Shown: one piece after another, positions 6,331-7,027 of the stretch
Layout: the number at the start of each line of letters is the position of its first letter
Numbering within the stretch: position 1 is the first letter of the stretch
Assembly: GCA_002402125.1 (NCBI GenBank)
Contig: NVVG01000139.1
Coordinates: forward strand, 1,235 to 8,261
From: Moraxellaceae bacterium
GTDB taxonomy: Bacteria; Pseudomonadota; Gammaproteobacteria; Pseudomonadales; Ketobacteraceae
Length of the DNA: 7,027 nucleotides
Direction: 5' to 3'
Notes under the pieces: model-generated
Database searches by the model: none
What the model was told of the DNA's origin: nothing
The model's input: the letters and a program-made list of their open reading frames with translations, nothing else
Made by a program: the position numbers and the translations under genes

Positions 6331-6732
6331 TCATACAATTGCATTACTCTGCTTGAGCATTAACGTTGCTTTTACAGGAAAAACAAACCAAGGTAACAGA
6401 CTAAATCCTGTGAGGTACCAATATCTAAAAAGGTATTCCGCTCCATTTCCTTGGTAAAGCACCAGGTAAATATAGTCGTAAAGCAGGAATGGCACTGAAA
6501 AATAGAATGCTACTAATAAAGATGATTTCAACAATCCGTAGCCCTTAAACAATAAAATCAGTCCTTTTGACAAGAATACCATCAATACCAGAGGCAAAAC
6601 ATCAACAAATATTAATTGTGAAACCCAACCCCATTGTTGATAGTAGTCACTCCACAGGCCTATCAAGAAGAACCACGCCCAAAGAGTAGTAACTACACAT
6701 AAAATATAAAAATGTTTCATCCATTCGGGCAT
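6331..6732 (-). CDS. Small four-helix membrane protein, family not recognised
   Basis: The 133-residue protein has four hydrophobic segments at about 7-27, 38-62, 68-92 and 104-126. It is rich in aromatic residues, with WAWFFLIGLW in helix 1, YFSVPFLLYDYIYL in helix 3 and YWYLTGFSLLPWFVFP in helix 4. The DY-x-Y, YWYLT and PW patterns look like conserved features of an uncharacterised membrane-protein family, but I cannot name it. There is no signal peptide beyond the first helix. ATG at 6732 has AGGGA 5-6 nt upstream; a second ATG four codons on (MKHFYIL) is less well placed. It is the first gene of the minus-strand pair with the gene ending at 5779. No convincing promoter was found in the AT-rich stretch 6733-6850. 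Confidence 0.75.
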   Translation of the reverse strand: MPEWMKHFYILCVVTTLWAWFFLIGLWSDYYQQWGWVSQLIFVDVLPLVLMVFLSKGLILLFKGYGLLKSSLLVAFYFSVPFLLYDYIYLVLYQGNGAEYLFRYWYLTGFSLLPWFVFPVKATLMLKQSNAIV

Positions 6733-6851
6733 TGTCTTCCCTATTCTCGTTTGAGTCTAACTCTCTATTGAGACGCGAGATTTTTGCGTCATTTTCAAAA
6801 TATTTTGTTAGAGTATATCAGCTATATTCTATTCCTATAGTCCTACAAAAT

Positions 6852-7027
6852 ATGGAATTTTCTCCACAATATAGTCATTGGGTCTTGTTAGAGCTATTCA
6901 CGAAAACGCCTAATCTTCGCTATAACGGAGATAAAGTCCGCCTCAGCTGCCGACATATGTGTAGGCCTGATCTGGCTACACTATTGCCCGGTTATGTTGT
7001 ATTGAATTCATGCTTTAATAGTCCAAA
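6852..7027 (+). CDS. Possible start of a gene running off the right edge
   Basis: From ATG 6852 a frame stays open for 58 codons to the window end, beginning MEFSPQYSHWVLLELFTKTP and including SCRHMCRPDLATLLPGYVVL. The same frame is open upstream back to 6693, so the true start is uncertain and it could be a fragment of a longer or decayed gene. No Shine-Dalgarno sequence precedes the ATG. A TATAGT at 6836-6841 would, as a -10, place the RNA start near 6848, so a nearly leaderless message is conceivable. No family is recognised. Neither minus-strand frame here is open for long. Confidence 0.35.
   Translation, partial: MEFSPQYSHWVLLELFTKTPNLRYNGDKVRLSCRHMCRPDLATLLPGYVVLNSCFNSP

Noticed and set aside
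6248..6457. Plus-strand open frame across the membrane-protein pair
   Set aside because: It is antisense to the 6331-6732 gene and the intercistronic hairpin, has no ribosome-binding site and has no family-like sequence.
6772..6790. GACGC/GCGTC inverted repeat with T run as a terminator or operator
   Set aside because: The stem is only five pairs and the T run is in the loop, not after the stem.
6889..6955. Minus-strand 20-codon frame starting MSAAEADFISVIAKIRRFRE
   Set aside because: It is very short, is bounded by stops on both sides and has no ribosome-binding site; it overlaps the longer plus-strand frame.

Overview
This window looks like the chromosome of a gammaproteobacterium, probably a marine or environmental one. 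The signs are a prfB-lysS operon with the same order and gene lengths as in Escherichia coli, a release-factor-2 gene that keeps the classic +1 frameshift site, a DUF502 membrane-protein gene, and a chalcone-isomerase-like secreted protein of a kind common in marine gammaproteobacteria. Base composition is moderately AT-rich. The genus cannot be fixed from the sequence alone.

Left part (1-2970, all minus strand): a translation operon. Transcription probably starts near 2956, crosses a leader with four imperfect 10-bp A/T-rich repeats, and reads prfB (RF2, in two frames joined at an in-frame TGA), lysS (class II lysyl-tRNA synthetase, ATG at 1750) and then a DUF502 gene cut by the window edge. 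The gaps of about 33 bp and 32 bp suggest co-transcription.

Middle part (3119-3900, minus strand): a two-gene unit. The first gene encodes a signal-peptide protein resembling a periplasmic amino-acid-type solute-binding protein, but it lacks most of the usual middle. The second encodes a small acidic TerB-like helical protein. A 276-bp divergent intergenic region separates this unit from the plus-strand genes.

Right part (4177-7027): accessory-looking single genes. On the plus strand are a secreted chalcone-isomerase-like protein (4177-4737) and an unrecognised 250-residue protein with a long Gly/Ala-rich hydrophobic stretch (4915-5667), followed by a strong intrinsic terminator. Facing them on the minus strand are two small four-helix membrane proteins (6331-6732, then 5779-6234), with a stable hairpin between them. 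At the right edge a plus-strand frame runs open off the window and may be the start of another gene.

No tRNA, rRNA, CRISPR array, insertion sequence or integron attachment site was recognised. No complete new system is evident. The best candidates for novelty are the orphan 250-residue protein, the internally shortened binding protein, the phased repeats in the prfB leader, and the intercistronic hairpin of the membrane-protein pair.
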